The notes: generated from the letters alone by a model not told the origin. Shown: positions 8,275 through 16,317, numbered from the stretch's first letter. The stretch: DNA of 33,931 nt from Bacillota bacterium (GCA_029224465.1 JAQXUQ010000022.1:1-33931); one strand, 5' to 3'. Made by a program: numbers and translations.

Positions 8275-8316
8275 GCGTAATACGGCGCGGGCATGGCGCT
8301 GCGCAATACGGCGCGG
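8275..8316. repeat. Direct repeat in the AraC 5' leader
   Basis: The 16-mers at 8275-8290 and 8301-8316 differ at one position (GCGTAATACGGCGCGG versus GCGCAATACGGCGCGG). They sit 26 bases apart in a GC-rich block (8240-8370) that separates the AT-rich promoter island from the AraC ribosome site. The rest of the 355-base gap 8027-8381 holds the two divergent promoters and nothing else recognised. Confidence 0.55.
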
Positions 8317-8381
8317 CGCACTGAAAGCGGGCGGCCCCGCCACACCACGGGCGCCGCCCCCTGCCGCCCGAAAGGAACGAT

Positions 8382-9626
8382 ATGACAGATCAGATCCGTA
8401 TGCTCAGCAGTCTCTTTGAAAGCTTTTTTCAGGAGCTTCGAATCCGCACATGGGAAAGCCCGCTTTCGCTTCATGAATCGCAGCTGCCGGACTACGGTCT
8501 CCGGAGCATTGTCACACTGCAGCCGGATCCGCTTCTTCCGGAAATTCCACTTTCCTCTGACAGCGAATTTCATCTTTGTATGATTACAGATCATTTTCTG
8601 TGTCATTACATCGCGCTAACGTATGCCGGGATGGATCATCTTCTGCTCATTGGGCCTTATCAGCACGCCGTTCCGACGACAAAGGATATCCTTCAGATTT
8701 TTCGTTCTCTGGAAGGCGCAGCTATCCGGCTCTCCAGCCTGCGCAGCGGCTTTGAAGACATTCCCCTCGTCACAGACGCCTACATGCTGGAAGCGTATCT
8801 GAGAGCTTCGATCCGGACTGTTTTTCCGTCTTCCAACATTCATTTCCATGAAATTTCACTGCAGTCCGGGACAGGCGTCCGTCCGGTGCTGCAGCCGGAG
8901 GAAGACGATAAATCTCCGGAACGGCTGCAGGCACTGGATCAGCGGTACCATATCGAACAGGAAATGGTAGAGGCCATCGAGCGCGGCGATCTGGAGGGCG
9001 CACAGAGAAAGCTTTCGCTTCTCGGCAGAGCAGGACTTCGAAGCCGCAGCGGCAGCACCGTCCGGGACGCGAAAAACTATCTCATTATCATCAACACACT
9101 TTGCAGGCGCGCTGCCTTCAAAGCCGGCATTCACCCGTACTACATTGACAGACTCTCCGGCAAGTTGAATCTGCAGATTGAAAACTGCGTGTCCTATCAG
9201 GAAATGCAGCGGCAGCAGCTACAGAGCAAAATCATCCGGCAGTACTGCATGCTCATCGGCAATCAGTCGACAGCCGGCTTCTCTCCCGCGATCCGCAAAG
9301 TCATGAATTATATTTCAATTCATGAAAACGAGCCGCTCACCCTTTCCGGCATCGCGCTGGCAACCGGTATGAACCGGGGCTATCTCTCCGGCCTTTTTCA
9401 TAAAGAAACCGGGGAAACGCTGACGGACTATCTGCATGCCCGCAAGATCCGGAACGCAATTTTTCTGATGAACACCGGGCGCACAAACATTTCGGAGATT
9501 GCCTCTCTGTGCGGTTTTGACAATGTGAATTACTTCACGCGCCTGTTCGGGAAAGTCAAAGGCATGCCGCCGACAGCCTATCTGAAAATGCTCGAAGGCG
9601 GCAAGGAGACGCTCCGGAGTGAATAA
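8382..9626 (+). CDS. AraC-family transcriptional regulator
   Basis: Regulator of 414 residues. About 300 residues form a sensory/dimerisation region, which in related Clostridia proteins includes a helical segment (NYLIIINTLCRRAAFKAGIH). The C-terminal ~100 residues form the double helix-turn-helix: LSGIALATGMNRGYLSGLF, then ISEIASLCGFDNVNYFTRLF and the PPTAYLK ending. AAAGGA lies 5 bases before the ATG. It is divergent from the symporter/GH2/GH43 operon across a shared 355-base control region, so it is probably the activator of that operon. It differs in the sensory part from the second AraC gene at 11006, though both are 414 residues. No membrane segment or receiver domain is present. Confidence 0.92.
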   Translation: MTDQIRMLSSLFESFFQELRIRTWESPLSLHESQLPDYGLRSIVTLQPDPLLPEIPLSSDSEFHLCMITDHFLCHYIALTYAGMDHLLLIGPYQHAVPTTKDILQIFRSLEGAAIRLSSLRSGFEDIPLVTDAYMLEAYLRASIRTVFPSSNIHFHEISLQSGTGVRPVLQPEEDDKSPERLQALDQRYHIEQEMVEAIERGDLEGAQRKLSLLGRAGLRSRSGSTVRDAKNYLIIINTLCRRAAFKAGIHPYYIDRLSGKLNLQIENCVSYQEMQRQQLQSKIIRQYCMLIGNQSTAGFSPAIRKVMNYISIHENEPLTLSGIALATGMNRGYLSGLFHKETGETLTDYLHARKIRNAIFLMNTGRTNISEIASLCGFDNVNYFTRLFGKVKGMPPTAYLKMLEGGKETLRSE

Positions 9627-9661
9627 TTTATATTTTATTTTTTATACGATATTTCATTTCT

Positions 9662-9690
9662 TTACTTATTTTATCTATTCTGCGTATATA
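9662..9690 (+). promoter_or_regulatory. Possible promoter for the hydroxyacid dehydrogenase
   Basis: TTACTT (9662-9667) and TATATA (9685-9690) are spaced 17 bases within an AT-rich run (9627-9720) after the AraC stop. Several other -10-like sequences occur in this run, so the exact promoter is uncertain. The T-rich start of the run could also help end AraC transcription, but no stem was found. Confidence 0.35.
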
Positions 9691-9791
9691 TAATTGATTA
9701 TACATATAACATTTTGCGGCCTTTCCGCTTATACTGTACTGCAGTTTAATGGATTGCCCGGCTTGTCCGGGCGTGCCGGAAAGGAAAAGAA

Positions 9792-10907
9792 ATGCCGAAA
9801 ATCAGAAAAGTTGTCTCTACCGTCTGGTATAACAAGGAAAATTATCATGCGCTGCGGAATGTTTTTCCCGAAGCGGACTTTGTCTACGTAGATTTCTATG
9901 ACAAGGAAAAACTCGCGCAGGAAGCAAAGGACGCGGATGTCGCGATTCTGCTCGGCGACGTCGATGACTGTCTTCTCGGGCAAAACACGCTCAAATGGGT
10001 CGCCTGCGACCACGCTGGCCTCAACGGTTCCGCGCGGGACGAGGTCTTCGCGAAAGATTTCATTGTCACCGGTGCCGCGGGCAGAAGCGCGCCGGTTCTT
10101 GCGGAGCACGCAGTCTATTTCATGCTGCAGCATTGCTACCATACGAAGGAACTGCTGGCTGCGCAGGCGGCCGGACACTGGGGCGTCGACGGCTCGAACA
10201 CATGGAAAGGGCTTTACGGCCGCAAAGCCGGCATCATCGGCATGGGCAACAACGGGCGGATGCTCGCGGAGCGCCTGCACGCGTTTGGAATGGACATCTA
10301 TGCCTTCGACAAATTTCCGGTCCGCGGGATGGATTACATCCGTCACAGATTTGCAGGCAAGGACGGCGATACGATTGACCCCATCCTTACCGGATGCGAT
10401 TTTGTTATCCTGACGCTCGCGCTGACCGACGAAACCTATCATCTGTTTGACGCGGAAGCTTTCCGCAAGATGAAGAAGGACGCCTTCCTTGTCAACATCG
10501 CGCGGGGCGGCATCGTGAACACAAACGCCCTGCTGGAAGCTCTGCGCAGCGGCGAAATCGGCGGTGCGGGGCTGGATGTGCTTGAAGAGGAGCCGCTTCC
10601 GCAAGATCATCCGCTCTGGACCATGCCGCAGGTTTATATCACGCCGCATACAACGCCGCAGGTACCGGACCGGGCGAAGCGTTCGATTGAAATTATCCGG
10701 GAAAACAAACGCCGCTTCGAAGCCGGTGAGCCGATGCTGAATGTTCTGAAAGCGTCGGACCGCTTCGGCAGCAGCGATCAGAAGAGCGGCTTTTCGAAGC
10801 TTACAAATTCCGGACTTTCCAAAGAACAGATTGAAAAGCTGCCGCTCGACAAATACCTCGGAAAGCGCGGCTGGAGCGATCCTTCCGAGTGGAATTATGT
10901 GGACTGA
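9792..10907 (+). CDS. D-2-hydroxyacid dehydrogenase
   Basis: NAD-dependent enzyme of 371 residues that interconverts a 2-keto acid and a D-2-hydroxy acid. The nucleotide-binding loop is GIIGMGNNGRM (residues 148-157). The catalytic triad of the family is visible: R238 in NIARGG, E266 or E267 in LDVLEEEP, and H286 in TPHTTPQ. About 45 residues after the usual end (from DRFGSS to WNYVD) form a hydrophilic extension not standard for the family. AAAGGA stands 8 bases before the ATG. It sits between two AraC regulators on the same strand and near glycosidases, so it may process a sugar-acid product, but the substrate cannot be told from sequence. Confidence 0.9.
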   Translation: MPKIRKVVSTVWYNKENYHALRNVFPEADFVYVDFYDKEKLAQEAKDADVAILLGDVDDCLLGQNTLKWVACDHAGLNGSARDEVFAKDFIVTGAAGRSAPVLAEHAVYFMLQHCYHTKELLAAQAAGHWGVDGSNTWKGLYGRKAGIIGMGNNGRMLAERLHAFGMDIYAFDKFPVRGMDYIRHRFAGKDGDTIDPILTGCDFVILTLALTDETYHLFDAEAFRKMKKDAFLVNIARGGIVNTNALLEALRSGEIGGAGLDVLEEEPLPQDHPLWTMPQVYITPHTTPQVPDRAKRSIEIIRENKRRFEAGEPMLNVLKASDRFGSSDQKSGFSKLTNSGLSKEQIEKLPLDKYLGKRGWSDPSEWNYVD

Positions 10908-10948
10908 GCACGGTTTCGGCAGCCCGGGCGGCGAAGTGCGATGATTCC

Positions 10949-10964
10949 CCCCGCCTGTGCGGGG
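10949..10964 (+). terminator. GC hairpin between dehydrogenase and second AraC gene
   Basis: CCCCGC, a 4-base loop, then GCGGGG form a perfect 6-bp stem in the 98-base gap. No T-run follows, so it is more likely a weak attenuator or an RNA-stability stem than a full terminator. Confidence 0.4.
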
Positions 10965-11005
10965 ATGCGCGGCAACACCGTCAGCATCCGCAGGGAGAAA
11001 GTGAA

Positions 11006-12250
11006 ATGGATAAAGAAAGAACAGCTGAAAAGCCGCCGTTCTGCGCTGATGAGATTGAACAGCGTGTCGGACTTCTGACGGACCTTCTGCAATGCGGCAC
11101 GCAGATGATTGTCTCGACGTATACCGTTTCCGGCACACTCCTTACGACCAACGCGAAACACGCGATCTATGACACGCTTTTTCGTTCGTCGGGAAGGCTG
11201 GATGAAGCGATCGCGTTCGGGCGGGAGAATTCCGGACCGCTTATCATAACGACGAAGTACGGACTGATGTGGAGCGTCATCTACGAGCAGGATGAAGATG
11301 CGGAGGCGGATCTGCTGTATACGCTCGGGCCTGTTTTGTCATCACCGCTTATGGAAGAAACGATTGCCGATATCCTGAAAAACCCGCAGATTCGGGCAAG
11401 CTGGAAGCCCAAGTTCATAAGGTACCTGAAGGCGATCAAAACCATCCCCGTACCGGAGTTCTTCCGGGACACAATGATGCTGCATTACTGCGTGACCGGC
11501 CGTTATATCAAGGCTTCGGAGATGACCTTTCAAAGCTTCGAAGAGCCGGACGACGCTTCCTCCGGCAAGCGCGGCAATTATGCCGACTTTTTCGCGTTCG
11601 AATCCGGAATCATCAATTATATCCGCACCGGCGACATTCATTATAAGGAAAAGATTCCGTCTGCTTCATCAACGCTGCACCTCTTTGAGGCAATCATCGG
11701 CGAGTCTATTCCTGTCGCCAGGCAATATGCGACGGTCTTCTGCGGGCATTGCATACATGCGGCGATTGAGGGCGGCATATCGCCGGACTCCGCTTACACC
11801 AAGACGGCCATCTATCTGAAAAATCTGACGATTGCCACGACATATGCGGAGATCATGCAGGTCTGCCACTGTCTTTTCGAGGATCTTCTGTTTCAGGTGC
11901 ACAACCACAACGGAAGGCCGGCCGGTTCCAGAGAAATTGTTGCCTGCACGGATTACATTGACGCGCACCCCTGCGAAAAACTCGACATCGATCTTCTGGC
12001 GGGCCGGATCGGATACAGCAGGTATTACCTCTCCAGGAAATTCAAGACAGAAACCGGCATGAGCATCAACTCCTACATCAAGAAATCGCGGATTGAACAT
12101 GCTTCTTATCTGCTTGTTACGACAAGGATGAGCATTGATGATATTTCCGAGCAGCTGCATTTCGGAAACCGGAACTTTTTCTCCAAGGTGTTCAAGGATG
12201 AAACCGGCTCTTCGCCGGCGCAGTTCCGGGAGGCGCACAGGCATCTTTGA
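11006..12250 (+). CDS. AraC-family transcriptional regulator
   Basis: Regulator of 414 residues starting at ATG 11006 (GGGAG about 10 bases upstream; the frame extends back to 10889 but without family-like sequence). The first ~300 residues are an unassigned sensory region. They contain a helical segment CGHCIHAAIEGGISPDSAYT, a pattern common in Clostridia AraC proteins. The C-terminal double helix-turn-helix follows: IDLLAGRIGYSRYYLSRKF, then IDDISEQLHFGNRNFFSKVF and SSPAQFREAH. A 31-base tandem duplication covers the last codons and produces the present stop; without it the protein would probably end differently by a few residues. It follows the dehydrogenase on the same strand and may regulate it. 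Target unknown. Confidence 0.9.
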   Translation: MDKERTAEKPPFCADEIEQRVGLLTDLLQCGTQMIVSTYTVSGTLLTTNAKHAIYDTLFRSSGRLDEAIAFGRENSGPLIITTKYGLMWSVIYEQDEDAEADLLYTLGPVLSSPLMEETIADILKNPQIRASWKPKFIRYLKAIKTIPVPEFFRDTMMLHYCVTGRYIKASEMTFQSFEEPDDASSGKRGNYADFFAFESGIINYIRTGDIHYKEKIPSASSTLHLFEAIIGESIPVARQYATVFCGHCIHAAIEGGISPDSAYTKTAIYLKNLTIATTYAEIMQVCHCLFEDLLFQVHNHNGRPAGSREIVACTDYIDAHPCEKLDIDLLAGRIGYSRYYLSRKFKTETGMSINSYIKKSRIEHASYLLVTTRMSIDDISEQLHFGNRNFFSKVFKDETGSSPAQFREAHRHL

Positions 12251-12282
12251 GCAGTTCCGGGAGGCGCACAGAAATCTTTCAG
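12221..12282. repeat. 31-bp tandem duplication at the AraC stop codon
   Basis: Copy 1 (12221-12251) and copy 2 (12252-12282) agree at all but about three positions, sharing CAGTTCCGGGAGGCGCACAG. Copy 1 encodes QFREAHRHL plus the stop. Copy 2 lies beyond the stop and in its own frame would read QFREAHRNLSAV. The unit is not a multiple of three, so the duplication shifted the frame and fixed the current C-terminus. Confidence 0.9.
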
Positions 12283-12306
12283 CGGTTTCCTGTGGCAGCC
12301 GGTCTG

Positions 12307-12486
12307 TCTGTTTCATGCAATATCGCGTCGCCGCTTCATTTTGCATAGATTTTCCAAGACAAATTTCCCTTGTGCGCTGCTATTGCATAGATTTTGATCG
12401 TTTTCAGGCAATACAGCCCGCACAGTGCTCATTTGCATAGATTATCCAAGACGAATTTCACATCTGGCCGGATATTGCATGAAACC
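12307..12486. repeat. Dispersed ~180-bp repeat, copy A
   Basis: Homologous along its length to 13438-13617. TTGCAT boxes occur at 12341, 12383, 12433 and 12475, giving spacings of 42, 50 and 42 bases. TTGCATAGATTWTCCAAGAC occurs twice inside. The outer ends are inverted: TTTCATGCAATATC at the left (from 12311) and its complement at the right (to about 12484). It fills most of the gap between two convergent genes and could act as a mobile miniature element or a structured RNA. No long coding frame is credible. Confidence 0.8.
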
Positions 12487-12546
12487 TGCCCCACGGCGCC
12501 GATTTTACTTTCCCGGATGGGCGATTGCGCATGGTGGGCAGGCCGT

Positions 12547-13293
12547 TCAGTACAATATCTTAAAGGGCTTCCACTTCAGATAATCGCCCGACACCAGCTG
12601 ATAATTCCTTCCGCGAAACTCCCCCAGTATGCTGTCGTTAAATCTCGCTTCTCCATGACAGTGCGCGTAGATTACCTGCTCCGCGCCGAATTCTTCTGCC
12701 ATGTCCGTAAATCCGCTGCGCTCCTCGAGAATATTTGTCGGCGGATAATGCAGAAACATGATGAATTTACGATAGCCGTCCGACTGTGCCAAAGTAAAAG
12801 TTTTCCGCAGCCGCACAAGCTCTCTTTCCACAAGTTTCTTTGCGTGCTCTTCTTCCTTCTCATCCCAGCCCGTGATTCTTCCCCGGTGGTCAAGATAGAA
12901 CGGGCCCTCGAAAGCATACCCTTTTGTTCCGACAAGCGCGTAATCCCGGTAGCTTTCGTAGCTGTCCTGCAAAAATGTAAGCGCCGGCTTATATAGCGCA
13001 TTCAATTGTCCGGTCTTATTCACTTCCCAGAAATGGTCATGGTTTCCCCTCGTCAGAATCTTTCTTCCCGGCAGTGCACTGATATACTGTAAATCCTGCG
13101 TACACTCTGACAGCTTCTTTCCCCAGCTGTGATCGCCGACGAGGACAAGCGTATCTTCCTCTGTCAGCAATGCGTCGCAGTTTCTTCTAAATTTCTCTTC
13201 GTGATTTTTCCAAACGCGGTCATGCAGCTGTGCCTGTGACTTCAGTACAGACTGGTAATGCAGGTGCAGATCGCCGATAGCGTAAAGGCTCAT
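12547..13293 (-). CDS. Calcineurin-like metallophosphoesterase
   Basis: Protein of about 248 residues with the metal-ligand series of the family: DLH in YAIGDLHLHY near the start, GD in LVLVGDHSWG, GNHD in TRGNHDHFW, then HYPPTN and a final AHCHGE, where most members have GHxH. It would hydrolyse a phosphomonoester or diester, protein or nucleotide; the substrate is not predictable. ATG 13293 is preferred because GGAG lies 7 bases upstream and the domain begins there; the frame reads back to 13452 through GC-rich repeat DNA. It stands alone, flanked on both sides by copies of the same dispersed repeat, and is convergent with the AraC gene. No signal peptide, so cytoplasmic. Confidence 0.9.
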   Translation of the reverse strand: MSLYAIGDLHLHYQSVLKSQAQLHDRVWKNHEEKFRRNCDALLTEEDTLVLVGDHSWGKKLSECTQDLQYISALPGRKILTRGNHDHFWEVNKTGQLNALYKPALTFLQDSYESYRDYALVGTKGYAFEGPFYLDHRGRITGWDEKEEEHAKKLVERELVRLRKTFTLAQSDGYRKFIMFLHYPPTNILEERSGFTDMAEEFGAEQVIYAHCHGEARFNDSILGEFRGRNYQLVSGDYLKWKPFKILY

Positions 13294-13743
13294 ATTGAAT
13301 CTCCATGGTGATGAATTTTCCGGTGGGGTGCGTAGCGGCGGGGCGGAGCTGTCACCGCGCGTCCTGACTGGTCGTTGTCCCGCAGCGGGAAATTCTACTC
13401 TCCCGGGCGGGACTGCGCCCCGCGCGATGCGCGGCTGTCCGTTTCTATGCAATATCGCGCCGCTGCCTCATTTTGCATAAATTTTCCAAGACATATTTCT
13501 TGTGCAGGCCGCCATTGCATAGTTTTTACTCCTTTTCAGGCAATGCGGCCCGCACCTTGCTCATTTGCATAGATTTTCCAAGACGAATTTTACATCTGGC
13601 CCGATATTGCATGAATCCTTCCCCGCACCCTGACTGGTCGTTTCCCCGCGCCGCTCGAGCCTGTTTTCCCGCGCCGCTCGAATCTTCTTCCCGGGCGGGC
13701 CGCTCACCCCGCGCTGCGCGCGCCGCCCCGGCACGATACATTC
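13294..13743. other. Gene-free GC-rich interval
   Basis: This 450-base interval holds repeat copy B (13438-13617) and no supportable gene. The 14-mer CCTGACTGGTCGTT occurs on both sides of copy B (13363-13376 and 13629-13642). CCCGCGCCGCTCGA is tandemly repeated near 13645 and 13669. The remainder is GC-rich with short hairpins. Open frames crossing it have no family-like content. Confidence 0.6.
13438..13617. repeat. Dispersed ~180-bp repeat, copy B
   Basis: Second copy of the element at 12307-12486, in the same orientation and about 80 percent identical by eye. Boxes TTGCAT fall at 13473, 13515, 13565 and 13607, with the same 42/50/42 spacing as copy A. The inverted ends are ATGCAATATCG (from 13447) and its complement (to about 13612). 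It lies upstream of the phosphoesterase and downstream of the hydrolase gene. Confidence 0.8.
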
Positions 13744-14541
13744 CTACCCTTCACAAAATTCCAGCACTCTGTCATAAAAGTCCCGGGCTTCCTCATACGC
13801 ACCATGCCCGAGCCCTTCGTAGACATGCAGCCTGCTGCCGGAAATTCCCTCACAAAGCGCGAAGGCAGCTTCCGAACCGACCACACGGTCGTCGCTGCCC
13901 GCAAGAATCAGCGCAGGACAGGAAATCTTCGCCAGCTCTGCCCTTATATCGAACGAAAGAATTGCACGGGCATTGATAAGAAACCTTTCAGCTCCTTCGG
14001 GCTTCATCAGCTTCGCGAGCAGCGGAAATATCTTCTTATTCTTCTTATAATACGCTTCCGAATACATCTTTCGCGCCGTATCTGTAAGGAGCGCGGCATA
14101 ATCGCCGCGTTCCACAAGTGTGATCCAGCCGCCAACCGTTTCCCGCAGGAGCGGAGACGCGTTCGGCGCGGTGACGGCAAGGATCAATTTACTGACAAGC
14201 TCCGGCGAGTCAGCCGCCATGTACTGCGCAATCATACCACCCTGCGAAACGCCCATCAGACAGCATTTTTCAATTCCAAGCTTTCGAAGCGCCAGCGTCT
14301 GATCCCGCGCCATCTCGCGGATCGAATATCCGTCCGGCATCGGATCTTTCCTGCTGAACATGAAGATTGTGTAGTTTTGCAGGAACTTTTTATAAGGAAG
14401 AGACAGCATCCACGCCTTTGCTTTTACGCTCATCAGGCCGTCCGACAGACCGGGCAGAACAACGAGAATCTTCTTTCCCTGTCCGAATGCGGCATAATCC
14501 ATTCTGCTTTCTCCAAGCATCACGCTGGCATCCTGATACAT
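13744..14541 (-). CDS. Alpha/beta hydrolase
   Basis: Single-domain hydrolase of about 265 residues. The nucleophile is S99 in the elbow GVSQGG, the acid is in LAGSDDRVVG and the histidine in GLGHGAYEEA near the end. VVLPGLSDG near residue 30 supplies the oxyanion-hole region. It would act on an ester, thioester or similar bond; the substrate is unknown. ATG 14541 is preferred: AAGGGAG lies about 8 bases upstream, and the longer frame to 14622 reads through a GC-rich repeat area. No signal peptide, so cytoplasmic. It appears to be transcribed alone, away from the secreted-protein gene. Confidence 0.88.
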   Translation of the reverse strand: MYQDASVMLGESRMDYAAFGQGKKILVVLPGLSDGLMSVKAKAWMLSLPYKKFLQNYTIFMFSRKDPMPDGYSIREMARDQTLALRKLGIEKCCLMGVSQGGMIAQYMAADSPELVSKLILAVTAPNASPLLRETVGGWITLVERGDYAALLTDTARKMYSEAYYKKNKKIFPLLAKLMKPEGAERFLINARAILSFDIRAELAKISCPALILAGSDDRVVGSEAAFALCEGISGSRLHVYEGLGHGAYEEARDFYDRVLEFCEG

Positions 14542-14780
14542 CCCTCTTTCTCCCTTCGCCGCCGCTCTGCGCCCTTCCTTCCAGATTGGCGGACGGCGCA
14601 CCGCACACGGCGCGCCACGCAAAAAAGTCTTCCCTTACATGTCGCGCAGCCCCATATCCGCGGTCGACGCACCGCACACAAAAGTCTGCCCTTACATAAC
14701 CGCGGTCGGCGCACCGCACGCGCTGCGCACTCCTTACATAATAGAAATTATCACAAAAATCCGCATTCTCCCATGCATAC
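14542..14780. other. Gene-free interval with decaying GC-rich repeats
   Basis: CGCACCGCAC recurs at 14597, 14668 and 14710, and AAAGTCT-CCCTTACAT-like segments recur near 14624 and 14681. The copies are imperfect. The area lies between the starts of two divergent genes and becomes AT-rich near 14740, where the promoter of the next gene begins. No gene seen. Confidence 0.5.
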
Positions 14781-14784
14781 TGCC

Positions 14785-14814
14785 TTGATCTGCACAAACT
14801 TTCCTTCTTATACT
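14785..14814 (+). promoter_or_regulatory. Promoter for the secreted protein gene
   Basis: TTGATC (14785-14790) and TATACT (14809-14814) are separated by 18 bases. Transcription starting near 14821 would give an untranslated leader of about 85 bases. Confidence 0.6.
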
Positions 14815-14834
14815 AATGGCAAATGACGAAAGTT

Positions 14835-14883
14835 CTCCGGGATATGGGGAAAGAACAGGCTTCTCCCTGAACGTCTCCCGGAG
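14835..14883 (+). promoter_or_regulatory. Inverted repeat in the 5' leader of the secreted protein gene
   Basis: CTCCGGGA (14835-14842) pairs perfectly with TCCCGGAG (14876-14883) around a 33-base loop. The right arm ends about 12 bases before the ribosome site GGGAGG, so the stem could influence translation or mRNA stability. No known riboswitch class is recognised. Confidence 0.45.
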
Positions 14884-14905
14884 CAGAGTCACATGGGAGG
14901 CTATT

Positions 14906-16228
14906 ATGAAAAAGCAATTTGTAACCAAACTCCTTGTTGCGTTCCTTGCTTCCTCGAGCGTACTTGGCGGCGCTGCCGTTCCCGCATACGCAGCAACCCC
15001 GGCCGCGGTGGAAACACAGAAGACAAACGGGACCGGTCTGACGGATGACGCGCTGTATCTTGCGGCGTACTTTGGCATTGCAGCCGGCGGCAAAACAGAC
15101 GCGCCCACATTCAACGCCTGCCTCCGCAACATTCTCTCAAACGAGTCAGAATATGCGGACGGCAAAACGCCTTATCCCGCCGTTACAGGAAGCGTAAGCT
15201 GGAACAACGTGCTTCCTGTCCTGCTGCAGGCTGCGGATTTCTCCGAATTTGCGGACACTTATCCGGACAGTAAAGTCAGCAGCAGACTTTCAAAAGCGGG
15301 GATTGGTGTGCCGGGAGATCTTGTTTTGGCGCGGAATATTGCGGCAGCCGTTGACGCGAACCTGATCACGGCACAGCAGGGAAAAGCAGCGGCCGTAGGA
15401 ACCTCCATGAGTGCAGATGATATCAACTCTGTTCTGATGGCTGTTGCGGACGCTACCGGAAACGGCAGAAATTATCTGGGCATGTCGAATGATCCTGCCA
15501 TTTATTCGAAGCTGGATGCGGCGTGGCATTCGTTTGTTTTGTACGACAATCAGGATCTGACAAAGCTCGGGACGACGCTCCTCAATCAGAAAGACATCAC
15601 CGGCTTCAACCTCAAAGACGACGCCTACAATGCCCGCTTCATCGAGAATCTGACAATTACCTACAGTCACGACAACATCGAGCACGCAAAACAGCTCGTC
15701 GCGCTTTTAAACAGCGAAAATCTGACCGCGAAGGTTGCGCTCGAGCCGAAGGTTTCAAGCTATGAATACCTGCTCGACTGGGGTCCTGTGCCGGCGCCGA
15801 CACCGACCTATGAAGTCCGCAAGGCAGCCGATCATTTCTATGTGGTATACTCGATGGAATATGATCTGAAACTGGAGTTTGTGAATCAGACTGATCTGAA
15901 CGCGTTCAATCAGGTGATCCTGTCCTACGCAAAGAAAACATCCAGCAATTCCGACGGCAAAGGGATGATCAAGAAAGCATGGTGGCAGCCCTGCTACACG
16001 ACGACCAATCCTCTGATGGCTGCCGACAGCCAGTATAAACCGGTCACGGATATGAACATTCAGAGTGATGGCTTCACATTGAAGACGTTTGTGACGACGG
16101 ACGATACCGCCAAGGTGGAGGCAGCCGCGAATAAGCTCATTCACAGCAGTTCCATCCGTCTGCAGCCTGTTACGCGCTACTGCAACAACGCATTCTATAA
16201 TTATCTGACAGGAACAGATTATCAATAA
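14906..16228 (+). CDS. Secreted protein of unknown function
   Basis: 440-residue protein with a clear signal peptide (MKKQFVTKLLVAFLASS..., cleavage near PAYA-ATP at about residue 32). ATG 14906 is fixed by GGGAGG 5 bases upstream. Residues 35-200 are alanine-rich and helical, with repeats of an LxxAxxAAxxAxLI flavour loosely like S-layer homology modules. The C-terminal half is mixed, with ITYSHDNIEHAKQLVALLNS, the proline-rich turn VPAPTPTYEV, a YVVYSMEYDLKLEFVN segment and KAWWQPCY. There is no sorting signal or lipobox, so it is probably released or loosely wall-bound. It is a single-gene unit with its own promoter and terminator. I recognise no catalytic motif and assign no function. Confidence 0.85.
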   Translation: MKKQFVTKLLVAFLASSSVLGGAAVPAYAATPAAVETQKTNGTGLTDDALYLAAYFGIAAGGKTDAPTFNACLRNILSNESEYADGKTPYPAVTGSVSWNNVLPVLLQAADFSEFADTYPDSKVSSRLSKAGIGVPGDLVLARNIAAAVDANLITAQQGKAAAVGTSMSADDINSVLMAVADATGNGRNYLGMSNDPAIYSKLDAAWHSFVLYDNQDLTKLGTTLLNQKDITGFNLKDDAYNARFIENLTITYSHDNIEHAKQLVALLNSENLTAKVALEPKVSSYEYLLDWGPVPAPTPTYEVRKAADHFYVVYSMEYDLKLEFVNQTDLNAFNQVILSYAKKTSSNSDGKGMIKKAWWQPCYTTTNPLMAADSQYKPVTDMNIQSDGFTLKTFVTTDDTAKVEAAANKLIHSSSIRLQPVTRYCNNAFYNYLTGTDYQ

Positions 16229-16273
16229 GGCATTCACTGCCATCCCGCAGAAACCGATACTTCATAAAGCGCT

Positions 16274-16306
16274 TTGCGGGGGCCTGTTATCCACAGGCCC
16301 CCGCAA
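16274..16306. terminator. Bidirectional intrinsic terminator
   Basis: TTGCGGGGGCCTG and CAGGCCCCCGCAA form a perfect 13-bp stem around a 7-base loop between two convergent genes (ends at 16228 and 16318). A-rich flanks on the left give a modest U-run for minus-strand transcripts; the plus-strand U-run is weak. Confidence 0.8.
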
Positions 16307-16317
16307 ATGCGTATATT

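Noticed and set aside
9729-11138. Minus-strand 469-codon frame
   Set aside because: Antisense to the D-2-hydroxyacid dehydrogenase, whose catalytic residues are all present.
12307-12486. Short open frames inside repeat copy A (and B) as genuine small proteins
   Set aside because: Several frames on both strands are open because of the repeat's composition; none has a ribosome site with a consistent start in both copies.
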